A stretch of DNA of 64,000 nucleotides, from positions 2,656,501 through 2,720,500 of the forward strand of contig NC_064228.1 of the NCBI RefSeq assembly GCF_023101765.2. Direction: 5' to 3'. Position 1 is the first letter of the stretch. The number at the start of each line of letters is the position of its first letter. Source of the stretch: Spodoptera frugiperda. Lineage: Eukaryota > Arthropoda > Insecta > Lepidoptera > Noctuidae. The notes beneath the pieces were generated by a model that saw only the letters and a list, made by a program, of their open reading frames with translations, was not told the origin of the DNA and searched no databases. This document shows, in pieces, positions 10,901 through 20,669 of this stretch. The translations under genes and the position numbers were made by a program.

Positions 10901-11788
10901 AAACCCGAGACCCCTTGTCTAGCAGGTGCACTTACAATTACTCTACCAATAAGATAGTCATTTACGATAAGGCAACTTTAAGATTCTTTACATTTAATAG
11001 CTGTGTCATTATTAAATACATTACAATGTAATAAGTCATAATGTGATAGTATAAAATTCACCTCACAGCTTTAATTTTTAATCAAATAATAAAATTTGTA
11101 AACATACCTGTACAAGTTTACTTTTTAATTCACTAGTCAAATCATCAACCACAAATAACCAATCAAGGACGCTCTTCAGCTCTTCACTATTCAGCCTATT
11201 TCTAGAGGTCAAGGCACAAAGCCATTCAGCCACGATTCTTTCTTTAGGTGCTGTGGGGAAGTGATGGGATTGCACCACATTCTTTGCCAGGCATAGTCTT
11301 TTTGGCAAAGGAGTTTTGTCATCGTCCAGTCGACGTTTTAGCTCTGGAAAAATAATATTACTTTACTAAAGAAAACTGTTTATTTTTTTGTGTAGAAAAT
11401 ATTATATGATAGAACTAAAATAAGTGGGTTTTAAAGTTTTCTTATGGTTATATGAATTAGTAAGTTTGAGAGTTAATAATTTGGTTTTTTATAATTATTT
11501 TTAACAAGTTTCGAAGACAAAATGTGTCAGAAATTCAAACTCATGGTCAAGGAGAACACTTGTATTTCAACATTATTTTCTGAGAGAAAGAACATTTTAT
11601 TATTCGTAAGCATAATTAAAAGTACTGTGAAAAACACTTTTATTACCTAAATATCACTAAAAATTGAAGTTACATACATATACATGCAAAATTATTCAAT
11701 TTCTTGTAAACTTTGAGGTTATGTTTCACAAATGATGTTTATAGAGTACATATACAATTTACTTACCGTTTAACGGGTTTAAAGCCAT
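1631..11788 (-). CDS. URB2: Unhealthy ribosome biogenesis protein 2 homolog (Urb2/Npa2 family), 11 exons, 1461 aa
   Basis: Nucleolar factor expected to act in 60S pre-ribosome (27S pre-rRNA) maturation. I joined exons by hand: 11788-11767, 11343-11108, 10629-9315, 8855-8674, 8311-8096, 7039-5837, 5422-5114, 4647-4330, 3647-3463, 2996-2871 and 1904-1631. Every intron is GT..AG and the frame stays open through all ten junctions (4386 nt with stop). The start MALNPLNELKRRLDDD is split after 22 nt. Most of the protein is leucine-rich helical repeat without an obvious enzyme motif. The last ~200 residues (exons 8-11) look like the Urb2/Npa2 C-terminal domain: a conserved WPCYMQCYRAL stretch, then a run ending in LYTMYKRYHKYMGNS, like the Y-x-KYHKYKG end of the family. 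Length fits animal URB2 (about 1500 aa). The family call comes from remembered motif similarity; no search was run. Introns carry SINEs, MITEs and LINE tails. Confidence 0.85.
1982..2265 (+). repeat. Family A repeat (URB2 intron 10)
   Basis: Long copy: CATGCTTCAGCACGAATGGG, a degenerate AACGCTTGCGTTG palindrome, then AGGCCGGCAACGCACTTGTA and CATCAGGTGATCTGTCTGCT. Confidence 0.65.
2345..2530 (+). repeat. SINE family C, 5'-truncated (URB2 intron 10)
   Basis: Body and tail only (CGGAGTCTGGAG ... CCTTCGGGGATAAAAAGGCG). A second tail fragment lies at 2775-2825. Confidence 0.6.
2871..2996 (-). CDS. URB2: URB2 exon 10
   Basis: Acceptor ATTTCAG before 2996 and donor GAA|GTATGT after 2871. It completes the split Arg codon and reads WPCYMQCYRALITSLCERA, a cysteine- and tyrosine-rich stretch of the C-terminal domain. 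Confidence 0.83.
3316..3400 (+). repeat. Copy of a repeat also at 23062 (URB2 intron 9)
   Basis: GGTTTTCCACCAAAGATGTG ... ATGCTACGAAGACGTAATAG, closely matching 23065-23130. Confidence 0.5.
3463..3647 (-). CDS. URB2: URB2 exon 9
   Basis: Acceptor CTTTTCAG before 3647 and donor ACAG|GTTTGT after 3463. It has 61 codons plus two bases, starting ISLDYSFVDVTFEVQHLI. Part of the C-terminal domain. Confidence 0.83.
3725..3810. repeat. Copy of a repeat also at 23330 (URB2 intron 8)
   Basis: CGCCGTGGTGGTCACCGGTG ... GCCTTCAACAGTTTTCTATT. The same sequence occurs inverted at 23335-23410. In the sense orientation both read TDVS.GFAFNSFLLAVK, possibly a decayed transposon frame. Confidence 0.5.
4330..4647 (-). 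CDS. URB2: URB2 exon 8
   Basis: Acceptor TTTTCAG before 4647 and donor AAG|GTACGC after 4330. It has 106 codons, phase 0. Start of the probable Urb2 C-terminal domain, with an acidic segment (VNEDISTEDL...VDDEICEIV). Confidence 0.85.
4730..4925. repeat. GC-rich interspersed block in URB2 intron 7
   Basis: Contains paired GATTGGCCGGCTCCAATG / ACCAACCAATCAC motifs and a CpG-rich tail. It differs sharply in base composition from the intron and looks like an inserted element abutting family B. Confidence 0.4.
4951..5083 (+). repeat. Family B repeat (URB2 intron 7/exon 7 boundary region)
   Basis: GATGCTTGATCCGAAGCTGC ... CTCGCCCAAGGCAAGAGAAC. Ends 30 bp from the exon 7 donor. Confidence 0.6.
5114..5422 (-). 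CDS. URB2: URB2 exon 7
   Basis: Acceptor AATTTACAG before 5422 and donor AAG|GTAATT after 5114. It has 103 codons, phase 0. The frame stays open past the donor into repeat B, which is why the splice site rather than the open frame sets the end. Confidence 0.85.
5487..5655 (+). repeat. Family F repeat (URB2 intron 6)
   Basis: AAAATTCGATAACGGCTGGG ... ATTTGCCGGGTTAGCTAGTC. Confidence 0.55.
5837..7039 (-). CDS. URB2: URB2 exon 6 (large exon)
   Basis: Acceptor CTTACAG before 7039 and donor GCT|GTGAGT after 5837. It has 401 codons, phase 0 at both ends, beginning DNLLLAKTLALQM. Lysine-, leucine- and serine-rich helical repeat region. Confidence 0.85.
7125..7364. repeat. GC-rich repeat flanking the MADF MITE (left part)
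   Basis: A CpG-rich block with GCGACGTCCTGCG near its left end. The mirror-image CGTAGGACGTCGCG is at about 7976-7989, just right of the inner MITE. This suggests an older inverted-repeat element into which the MADF MITE inserted. Confidence 0.35.
7365..7962 (+). mobile_element. MITE with TIRs carrying a truncated MADF-domain frame, in URB2 intron 5
   Basis: Terminal inverted repeats of about 45 bp start GGCGGGTCCAGACATGTATC at 7365 and mirror it at 7962. Inside are many GATACG/CGTATC motifs and a plus-strand frame (7644-7826). 598 bp in total, so non-autonomous. PIF/Harbinger elements are known to carry a Myb/MADF-like second protein, so descent from that superfamily is a reasonable inference. 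A clear target duplication was not found. Confidence 0.65.
7644..7826 (+). pseudogene. Truncated MADF-domain protein fragment
   Basis: Starts MNWNNENVIKFIEAYKEK and continues LWDPSHKSYYNRNLKQEAWYE, matching the MADF pattern (hydrophobic helix, LWD, Y, aWxxL). It stops after ELKKFDTRS, before the third helix of the domain. It lies wholly within the MITE and is therefore a captured or deletion-derived piece of a transposon gene rather than a host gene. Confidence 0.55.
8096..8311 (-). CDS. URB2: URB2 exon 5
   Basis: Acceptor AATTCCAG before 8311 and donor TTG|GTAAGT after 8096. Exactly 72 codons, phase 0 at both ends. Confidence 0.85.
8372..8625 (+). repeat. Family A repeat (URB2 intron 4)
   Basis: Starts CAATGCTTCGGCAATAATGG and ends CATCAGGTGATCAGTTTGC... 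followed by a decayed TACCGGC. Confidence 0.6.
8674..8855 (-). CDS. URB2: URB2 exon 4
   Basis: Acceptor CTTCCAG before 8855 and donor TAT|GTGAGT after 8674. Encodes about 61 residues including a FLQQNKMADHTVPLN stretch. Phase 1 in, phase 0 out. Confidence 0.85.
9315..10629 (-). CDS. URB2: URB2 exon 3 (large exon)
   Basis: Acceptor ATTCCAG before 10629. It is open for 438 codons plus one base. The donor is TTA|GTGAGT at 9314. The open frame continues past the donor, but only this donor joins in frame to exon 4. Encodes helical, leucine-rich residues 87-524. Confidence 0.85.
10718..10955 (-). repeat. SINE family C (URB2 intron 2)
   Basis: Tail at the left, B-box-like CCGGGAATCAAACCCGAGAC at the right, body partly decayed. 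Confidence 0.6.
11108..11343 (-). CDS. URB2: URB2 exon 2
   Basis: Acceptor TTTTCCAG before 11343 and donor CAG|GTATGT after 11108. Encodes residues 8-86, beginning with a basic KRRL cluster that could serve as part of a nuclear/nucleolar localisation signal (inference). Confidence 0.85.
11767..11788 (-). CDS. URB2: URB2 exon 1 (start codon)
   Basis: ATG at 11788-11786 encodes MALNPLN plus one base. The donor is G|GTAAGT at 11766. The split codon completes to Glu in exon 2. The start is chosen because this is the only ATG that leads in frame through a consensus donor into exon 2. Confidence 0.8.
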
Positions 11789-11821
11789 CTTAAAAATGAA
11801 AACTGATAACTGTATTAAGTT

Positions 11822-11830
11822 TCACTGAAT
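11822..11830 (-). promoter_or_regulatory. Candidate initiator (Inr) of URB2
   Basis: Minus-strand TCAGTG with the +1 A at 11826, matching the arthropod Inr TCAGT, 38 nt before the ATG. No TATA box is visible at the expected distance, as is common for housekeeping genes. Confidence 0.35.
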
Positions 11831-12581
11831 AAAACGATTCAAAAACAATGAAAAGTGAATATAACTGTTCACATGCTTTATTGTTATTATTGAACGTTTT
11901 GATATTGCTTTAACAACTCAGTGACATGTGTCAAAATGTTGAAGCGTTCAAAAAAAAGTAGGTACAACTTAAAGAAATTTATGCACGTGCAGATGGATAT
12001 TACCTATCTGTATTGTAGTTTGATTTATTTATTAAAAATCATTTTTTGAACCACCTTTTTCGTTCGTTAATAAGTTTCATAAGTTGGAAAATAATATAAC
12101 TTTGACATTGTACCTATTGATGTAAAGCAAAGCAACTAAACGAATTAAAAAAAGTTAAGCAGGTCGATTCTCCGAATTTAAGGACTTGATGTGAACAAAA
12201 TGAGAATAAAAGCATTGACGTTTTTTTTTAATATTAATATTTTATTATCTTTTAATATTAATATTTTAGCATCGTTGAACAGTATTTTTAGTCCATTTAT
12301 TTATTTATAACGTTATAGTTTTTATTGACATATTTTTTTCTATGTTATATATACACACTCGTTTTCGGTGTTTAGCAATGATCTGACGCGCAGGAAATCA
12401 GAACTGAAAACATAACAGACGAAATAATCGCTTTACTACATGTACGCTCTACAATTTAAGATAACATCATGCTGTTTTTCGCTTCGAAGAAGTGGTAGAC
12501 AGAGCTGTATTTCACGTAAATTATAGGTACCTACTATCTACAGTGTAATATTTATCTACGTAATAATTACGATTTTCTGCT

Positions 12582-12639
12582 AAGAATTTTCAGTATTTGG
12601 GTAGTTGGTAGTTATACTACCCAAATACTGAAAATTCTT
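12582..12639. repeat. Perfect hairpin with 24-bp arms
   Basis: Arms 12582-12605 and 12616-12639 are perfect reverse complements around a 10-nt loop (TGGTAGTTAT). Size is pre-miRNA-like, but it could be a small palindromic insertion. Confidence 0.6.
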
Positions 12640-12979
12640 CGAAAAACCAAAAATCTCTCTATAATCCAACCCAACTTTCTTTGCTCAGTAGTCACAATTA
12701 TTATGACCGCTCGGTCAATGCCGTGGTTAAAGATAAAATCAAATGATCGTGTAAACAAAATTATGACTAAGTAGGTATTTCCTGTTTCACCAACAAACAC
12801 TGAAATTTGACCCGACGTTGGCTCAGTTTCAGTTAACCTCCTTTGTGGAAAGCTGTCAAACACACAAAACGCTACAATGATTGATTGAGAAGTCGACACG
12901 TGGTGGTTACTAGTTTGCTCAGTCATATTTGTTTAGAACTAAATGTTTACTGGAAAATAGGGAAATTGAGCATTTTGTT

Positions 12980-14784
12980 TATACAGGGTGTCCCTGAAGT
13001 CGACGTCCAATAGGCACCAGATGATCGGCAAGGTTCCAAATGTTATCAAAAAAATATAAAAAAAATTCTAAGTCCTACAGTTTTTAAATTACAGTGACTT
13101 ATGTGTTATCCACGAAAAAGTACACCCTGTGCCAGTCTTTTGACTCTTGTTGCTACAAATCTTTATTTTTTCGTCTGCAGTCTTCCTTACATTATGCTGA
13201 ATAGTGATCCAGTAATATGGAATCATAAATTCTTAGCCAACTGCTTTAGATTGGAAAACATTGTTAGTTTTAGAGGAACCAAATACTCTGAATAAAATGT
13301 TCACCTTACTTAAGTGACTGTACTGAATAAATTATGTATGGCGCTAGTAGTGGCAAATTTCACCAAAGTTGGCGCATTTAATAAGGATTATAAAATGGTA
13401 TAGCACTTTGCACATTATTTCTTAAATTCGACACAAAAAAAGATTTTTCAACGAAACTCCGTTTCGATGAATTTATTTGAACTTACTAATATTTCTTCTA
13501 GTGTACTCAAATCATACGTTATAACCTCGTATGCACTAGACAGCACTTTGCACGCGATTTGTTATCATCATGTTGAAAATCAGCGAGGATCTCTTGTCAA
13601 ACAACATTGTCTGTTTACCCGTGATTTCGCTTGCAGCATTCGTCGGCAATATTATCGCTAGACGAACTGGTGTTGTGCATCTCGAGCCTTTGTACCCGGG
13701 CTTCAGCATTTTAGCTGAGCACTGGTTTTTTTGCGCCGTGTTGATTATTTATTTTTAAATTATTTTTTACTTTACCTGCAATTCCTTGTAAGGGTGCAAA
13801 TAACTCTTTCTCGACAAACTAAAGAATATTCGATGCTTCATCCCGCATTTGATCACAATACGTAACTTTCGGAGGATTCACCCATTTCTTTTTCTTTTTT
13901 TTTTGATGGGGAAATGACGAGTTGTACTTGTACACCATAGCACTACCGCGTCGATATGCTGTGTACCTGAATCTGCCGCGTCCGTTCATTTTGATTTTAC
14001 TACACATTTAATAATGTGTTTGATGCACTATGAACATCATATTGCAATCATTCAATATTATTTAGTGAAACATGATACACAACATCAGTTTCTCTAGTAA
14101 GTCTAGTAATATTGCCGACGAAAGCTGCAAGCGAAATCATGAGTAGACAGACAATGTTGTTTGACAAGAAATCCTCGCTGATTTTCAACATGATGATAAC
14201 AAATCGCGTGCAAAGTGTTGTCTAGTGCATACGAGGTTGTAACGTATGATTTGAGTACACTAGAAGAAATATTAGTAAGTTAAAAAAAATTCATCGAAAC
14301 GGAGTTTCGTTGAAAAATCTTTTTTTTTGTGTCGAATTTAAGAAATAATGTGCAAAGTGCTATACCATTTTATAATCCTTATTAAATGCGCCAACTTTGG
14401 TGAAATTTGCCACTACTAGCGCCATACATAATTTATTCAGTACAGTCACTTAAGGTAAGGTGAAAATTTTATTCAGAGTATTTGGTTCCTCTAAAACTAA
14501 CAATGTTTTCCAATCTAAAGCAGTTGCCTAAGAATTTATGATTCCATATTACTGGAGCACTATTCAGCATAATGTAAGGAAGACTGCAGACGAAAAAATA
14601 AAGATTTGTAGCAACAAGAGTCAAAAGACTGGCACAGGGTGTACTTTTTCGTGGATAACACATAAGTCACTGTAATTTAAAAACTGTAGGACTTAGATTT
14701 TTTTTTATATTTTTCTGATAACAGTTGGAACCTTGCTGATCATCTAGTGCCCGTTGGACGTCGATTTCAGGGACACCCTGTATA
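12980..14784. mobile_element. Foldback / long terminal-inverted-repeat element
   Basis: The ends read TATACAGGGTGTCCCTGAA and its reverse complement. Inverted arms of about 700 bp (12980-13680 and 14075-14784) are nearly identical and flank a ~400-bp centre. Both arms carry the same 64-codon open frame on opposite strands, a shadow of the repeat. No recognisable transposase. Probably non-autonomous. Confidence 0.8.
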
Positions 14785-15135
14785 CCAGCTGTACTAACTA
14801 GCTGTTTCCTACGGCTTGAAAAGGTCGAATGAAAATAAGTAGGTGGGTGATTCTTCAAAAAACTTTAACTTTTATAACAAATCATTATTCTCCCGCGTTA
14901 TTAAGCATCATGGTAGCTTATTGTCATCCTTATTTATATTTGATTGGTTTAGAGCAGTGTCACGGCTTAATTTATTGAAACCAAATTTTGTGTTTCAATC
15001 GCCAGAATTGTTAACTTTTGGGTGAGGATAATGACGCCGTTAACTTTTTGTGACTTTTTTTGAAGAATCACCCAGATAGCTTATGACTACTTTTAACTCT
15101 TTCCGGCTCCCAAACTAATTTAAATATTGCCACGC
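14785..15135. other. No gene seen
   Basis: The two edges carry inverted AAAAAAGT / GGTGATTCTTCAAAAAA sequence (14847 and 15057-15075), so this may be a ~220-bp palindrome-ended MITE. Otherwise nothing. Confidence 0.35.
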
Positions 15136-15410
15136 ACTAGGGTTTTCTCTTGCGTCGTGGGTGCCTAATTCGAATCGAACCTGCCACCCATTGCACGGCA
15201 GCCAGTCCCAGTCACCGCGTCCACTGTGCAGTAACTATATTTAATGCAAAAAACGTACATTACAATAAGATCGCTTTTTACGAGCGAGCAACAGAATCAG
15301 GCACAGAAAATATCGTGCATGTAGATTCTCGTTGTGGTTGGGCAACTGGCGACTGCAAAGTGTATCGCGGGTTCGATTCCCGCACAGAAACAGATTTAGT
15401 GTAATCCACT
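15136..15410. repeat. SINE family E fragments
   Basis: 15136-15240 matches the head region of family E (GTCGTGGGTGC ... GCACGGCAGCCAG). 15330-15395 carries an opposite-facing B-box-like GGGTTCGATTCCCGCAC. Two partial copies facing each other. Confidence 0.45.
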
Positions 15411-15996
15411 AATTAGAACGCGCATCGGGGTAAGGCCATGTATAAGTACTCGTATTTATATGTGTTTGGAAATGCACCCACGCATTAGAATAACCTACAA
15501 TTTAAACTCCTACCTAATAACATGCATACATTTTGTTACTCAAAATAGAATATCCTAGAAATAGCTTTTAGCTTGCTTAACTGCAAATTATTATTATCTT
15601 AGTAGCACACATGTTACGCTGAGCTTCTATTCCTAGTAATGAAGGTTGAAACCTAGAAATATACAATAAGGAGTAGGTATTGCTTCAAGACCCAGCGATA
15701 TTATGTAAGCCTTGAAACTAAATTGCAGTTTACCGACACATTACATACCAGATAGCAACGGTAGTGGAGTATCAGATTGAAATAGGAGGGTGAAAATAAG
15801 CTTCTGTTTTCATTTTCCTGATATTTGATTCACTGGATTAAAGGCTATATGCAATATTCGGTTTTATTGCAACATTAATTTACGACACTGTTGACGTAGT
15901 TGCGTATTTGTGCAACGTATTGCAACGGTTGTGTATTGTGTGAAGAAAAAATTATCTTAAAATTATTATCTCACGTCAGAGTTTACCACCACAGAT

Positions 15997-16122
15997 ATGG
16001 CCTCGTAGGGCTGATGCCCGACTCGGAGCTGCGGACTACGGAGCGGACTGCGGAGTAGGAATGGGGTGATTTTGTCAGTAAGAGTCTGACACTTTCGCTT
16101 CACCTTAGGCACGAGAAGTCAT
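15997..16122 (+). repeat. Family B repeat
   Basis: GGGCTGATGCCCGACTCGGA ... CTTTCGCTTCACC. Confidence 0.6.
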
Positions 16123-16694
16123 TCTACGACCGCATCATGTATGTGAAAAGAAAATATGAATAAGTATTCAGAAAATCTGTATAAAGAAAACGGTTGAAAA
16201 GAGGGTAAAATAAAACACTTGATAAAAACTGTTGGAAAAAAAGAAAACGTATACAAACACTCTTTTCTTTATTCACAAATGTTTATCTGGGTAGGTATCC
16301 TATATTACACCCGCCATCAGTGTTTTGACTTTCTGTTCATTAATAATTTCAACGCAAAACACGCGGCTTTACGTGGTCTGTGACGCGGTGTACTTACGGA
16401 CGCGACGTATGATATCAAATAATACCTAGTTGTCGATACACCATCATTACAAGCGAAACAAGCGTGGCGTAGAACGCGGTTAGTCCGCGTCCGCGTAGCT
16501 GTATCTGAAAAAATCTATTACCGCTTCAAAAATTCTGAAATTCATAAATTAATAACTTTTTAAGGAGTAAGAAAATAGTTATTGGCAGTTATTACGTATT
16601 TTGCTTTAAAATTTTCCTAATGAAATCCTTCTAGATAAAACATTACATAAGGACAGTCAACTGATAGACGTCCGCGCGTTAATCGTCATCCGAC

Positions 16695-16727
16695 AAGAGA
16701 GAACATTCTTTCAGAATGTTCTCTCTT
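16695..16727. promoter_or_regulatory. Palindrome with heat-shock-element-like half sites
   Basis: Perfect 15-bp arms around TTC: AAGAGAGAACATTCT and its complement. Contains GAAcaTTC and GAAtgTTC, two inverted nGAAn pairs. It lies about 410 bp upstream of the candidate TATA box at 17135. Confidence 0.35.
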
Positions 16728-17134
16728 ATATTAAACTTTTTCAAAAGCGAAAGCTTAAAACATCTCCATTTAATCACAATAAGTAAACATCTAAACATGA
16801 AATGAATGAGTTAAAGCGATTCATTCATAAAAATGTCAGCCATTTTGTGAAAGGTTACATTTATTAAATGTATTCTGTCATGGTCGGGATGCGTCGCTAA
16901 ATAGGCCAAGGAGAAACTTTGCGCAGGCGCTAAAGAATTGATTTTCCCCCGCCATGACGTCACAAATACAACATGTCTGCCATTTGATCAAGTTGAGCTC
17001 AGTATAAAAATTATTAAATAAGAAACAGGAGCCACAGTTACCAAAAGAACATCAGATGTATCGAGTTCATGCCAAATTCTTCCGCGACTAATGTTAACGC
17101 GGAATTCGTTTACACAAAGTTCGTGAATAGATGA

Positions 17135-17164
17135 TATAAAGCGCGTGTGTTTAGTTAGTCAGTG
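17135..17164 (+). promoter_or_regulatory. Candidate core promoter (TATA + Inr)
   Basis: TATAAA at 17135-17140 and a TCAGTG initiator with +1 A at 17161, 26 bp apart. This is close to the geometry of insect TATA/Inr promoters. A perfect TGACGTCA lies about 180 bp upstream, near 16955. Confidence 0.45.
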
Positions 17165-17187
17165 ATACCGTAGCTAAGGAGATCGGA

Positions 17188-17269
17188 ATGGTTTATCGCA
17201 TAGTACAGAAAAATTTCCTGTCGGTGTTCGACGTTACTACTACGATGCTGGTCAAGTTAATATGTTTAT
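17188..17269 (+). CDS. Candidate first exon with short open frame, unidentified
   Basis: The ATG has G at -3 and +4, 27 nt after the putative +1. It encodes 27 residues starting MVYRIVQKNFLSVFDVTTTM with a hydrophobic end, then a consensus donor T|GTGAGT at 17270. I could not find a coding continuation in the window. Joined to the acceptor at 30587 the frame stops at once (T+AA), so this could equally be the 5' exon of a noncoding transcript. The product is not recognised. Confidence 0.35.
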
Positions 17270-17954
17270 GTGAGTACAATTTTCATTAAAATTCCTTCTA
17301 TTTAAATATAAGCGGCGATTTATTAAATTCTCATTGTTATTTTTGCAAAAGAAAATTATTTTACAAAAAAGATGGGAATAAACCATCGGAAGAATGTGTT
17401 CCAAAATTGAAATATTTCTCTGAATATTTTTTTTTAGCACCAATATTATTCTATACAGCCAGAATTATGATGTTTTTAATTCAAGTCGCGTTTGTTTTAG
17501 GCGTCGCGTACTTAATACGTTAAATTAACGTTCAACGTATTTTATACGCTTTCCTTTGTTACACAATTTACGTGTTTTCATAGGTAAATTTAATTAAAAT
17601 CAAATTAAGAGCTATGCTATCGCGTGCTACGATCTTTAATTAACGTGTCGAACGAGTGTTTGAACAATTAGCTTTTTATATTTCAAGTACGGTTTTCTTG
17701 GTAACAAGTAGTTAAGATAACAATGGTTACGGGCTTGAGTTAAGGTTTATGAAATAATCGTTCCATTAAATATTGTTTCATGAACGGTTTGATTAATGGG
17801 ACTTGAAAATGAATAAGCTTTTACTGGTTCGGAAAATGTTTTTTTTAAAATGCGTGTAGAAGTTTTTTTATCTGTGCTGCTTCTCTCATAGATTTGTCTG
17901 TTACGGAACATTTATGGAGACGGTATTTTATCTCCACCATGTTATTTTAAATCT

Positions 17955-18115
17955 TTTACATTATAAAAATGAATTGATGGCCGTTACTCTTGCTAAAACT
18001 TGAAAACGGCTGGACCGATTTGGCTAATTTTGGTCTCCAATTATTTGTAGAAGTCTAGGGAAGGGTTTAAAAGGTGAGAAAAAGATGTTGGAGGCGGCAC
18101 GAAGTTTACCGGATT
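17955..18115 (+). repeat. Family F repeat
   Basis: CTTGCTAAAACTTGAAAACG ... GAGGCGGCACGAAGTTTACC. Confidence 0.55.
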
Positions 18116-18225
18116 TTAAAGATGCTGAGAAATAATTTAAATAATAATTATACAAATAACAGTAACTGGAGCTATATCGATACTACACATTGTATTGGAT
18201 GGATTGAAATTACATACATACATAC

Positions 18226-18505
<280 letters not shown>

Positions 18506-18689
18506 CATAATCAGTAATCCTTGAGTAAAAATACAAAAGTGTTTTTCCTCAAGGATTTATCTATATATGGTAACATTGTCTCTGACGAGAAGTAGAAATT
18601 GAATCTCGGATGCTTTGCTTCTGCCGTCACTTAAATATTAATTTAAATTACGTATTAATGAAAATAAATTAATATTTTTCCTGTCGTTG

Positions 18690-18860
18690 TGGCTGATGTC
18701 GATAGAATAGGATACATTACGGAGCTGCGGACTGCCTAGCGGGTTACCGGGGCTCGAAAAGCAGGAGTAGGAACGGGGTGGTTTTTAGTCAGTAAGAGTT
18801 TGATACTCCCTCTCGCCTCGCTAAAGGTGGGAGAAGTCATTGAATGATTTACACCCTTAA
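18690..18860 (+). repeat. Family B repeat
   Basis: GGAGCTGCGGACTGCCTAGC ... TAGTCAGTAAGAGTTTGATA ... GAAGTCATTGAATGATT. Confidence 0.65.
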
Positions 18861-19121
18861 AAAAAGGATACACTACGGTAATTTCCAACTAGTCAAATTC
18901 GATACTTTTATCTTTAACATTGATTTTATGAATTTAGCAGGAGAATGCAACTTATGGCGTCATCAAATTTTTACGTTAAATATCTCACTTATATCTCACA
19001 AAGCTAGGAAAATTAAAAAATTACGTAAACAAAGTAATGATTGAAAGTACGATTGTTTTGGGATATTCTATTGTATTGAAAAGTCAAAATAATTTATTTT
19101 TGACATAGGAAACTATTAACC

Positions 19122-19242
19122 TTTAAGTTCCTAACCCCAAAAGGCCGGCTACGCACTTGTAACGCCTCTGGTGTTTCAAGTGTCCATGGACGGCAGTGAT
19201 TGCTTACCATTAGGTAATTCGTCTGCTCGTTTACCGGCTTAT
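19122..19242 (+). repeat. Family A repeat, partial
   Basis: Right half only: CCTAACCCCAAAAGGCCGGC ... CTGCTCGTTTACCGGC. Confidence 0.6.
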
Positions 19243-19549
19243 TCTATACAAAAAATATTTTCCATAGTTCCTTCAAACTAAAATACAAAATTGTCGTCGA
19301 AATAAAGGAAACCCTAGAATACCGACATCATGTAGGATCGAATATACCCTTTTCGAGTGTCAACCTGTGTTCCCTCCGGACGCTCAAGTATCAAACTAAA
19401 AGATTATGTAAGGATGAAGGTTGGGTCTTGGGATATTTTAATATAATAATATATCTGACATAATATCACTTCTTGCTTTTGTTTTTTTTGTGTTATATAA
19501 AACGTGTCAGGTGTAGAAGTAACTTATGTGCTAATTGAAATTCAGGCTT

Positions 19550-19610
19550 AAGACCAGGGGTTTCCTACCCTTTTCTGGTCAAGGACCAACCATTTTTATA
19601 ATTCTTGTTA
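19550..19610. repeat. Short old repeat scrap
   Basis: AGGGGTTTCCTACCCTTTTC then TGGTCAAGGACCAACCAT, a decayed inverted GGTCAAGGACC-type interspersed sequence. Confidence 0.3.
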
Positions 19611-20039
19611 AGTTAAGTAATTATTACCTAAGATCCATTTTTGACATTACTTCAATCTAGTTTTAGTCAAAAAAGAAGATCGATCCAAAGATTTTAAATT
19701 AGAGCTCTCAATTTTTTAGCTCACGTGTCAAAAGAAAGATTATGACAAGCCCTCTTACGTAGACGAGGCCAATAATTTCAATTAAATATTATGTAATGTA
19801 AACCTAACAGTAGATAAAGTTCAGATAATAATTTACACAAGATAGTATATTCTAAAACTACTTATAACGAGTAGTGTACTATAATTCGAGTTAATTCATT
19901 TACCTCCCACAACTACTACCTAATTTATCATGACTCACAAACGTAGGTGTATCACACCTCGGCCTACCATTCAGGGAAAAACGTACCATGGGCATAATGA
20001 CTTTAAAAGCTATTATGCTATAAATGCTTTCAGTTTATC

Positions 20040-20160
20040 TCGTCTCAACGTATTTTCTCAGACTGAATCTCGTAGGCGTTCGTAGCCACGTAGCACGCGT
20101 CTACGGAGATTTTCTCGTAGGCGTGCTACGAAATCTCGTAGACTGTTTTTTTTTCTTGTG
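20040..20160. repeat. CTACG-rich block
   Basis: Repeated CGTAG / CTACG motifs in both orientations; a similar block is at 25885-25965. Probably pieces of one inverted-repeat element. Confidence 0.4.
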
Positions 20161-20669
20161 TCTGTTTACTCACGGAGTTATGATATTAAAGTAAAATGAG
20201 TATAAATAATGTATTCAAGATTAAAAAAAAAACACTTAAATGATACTATTTCTTAAGTCCAAGTACTTTTTTAAACTAAGTAATAAATTACGCAATCTAA
20301 TTTGTTGTAAAAAAGAAACATTATTCAACCTTTATCGTTTCACATTATATTAATAAGTACTCCATATTTTTTATTTGAAAATTTCACGTAAAATTACTAC
20401 GTTATGAATTAATGTTCGCATAAAAACTAGTAATTATATTTACACAAATTATTTAAAAATGTTACTCGTGAAAAAAAAAACAATTAAAGCCGTATATTCG
20501 CTAGGCAACTTCGCATGAGCAACATAATCGCGCGACGTTGTTGCCTATGCTTAGATGTGAGTCTTATTTGTTTCGATGCAACTTACTGTTGAGCATCAAG
20601 TGTTTTCAAGTGGAGATAGAACAGTTTCTCTGAAGACATATTGTCGACAAATGTTGCTAACGTAATATG

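Noticed and set aside
12612..12926. 104-codon minus-strand frame from an ATG
   Set aside because: No recognisable similarity, its end runs into the perfect palindrome at 12582-12639, and no splice or promoter context supports it.
13101..14663. Duplicate 64-codon protein (MCYPRKSTPCASLL) on both strands
   Set aside because: It is simply the same foldback arm read twice; no transposase motif and no other support.
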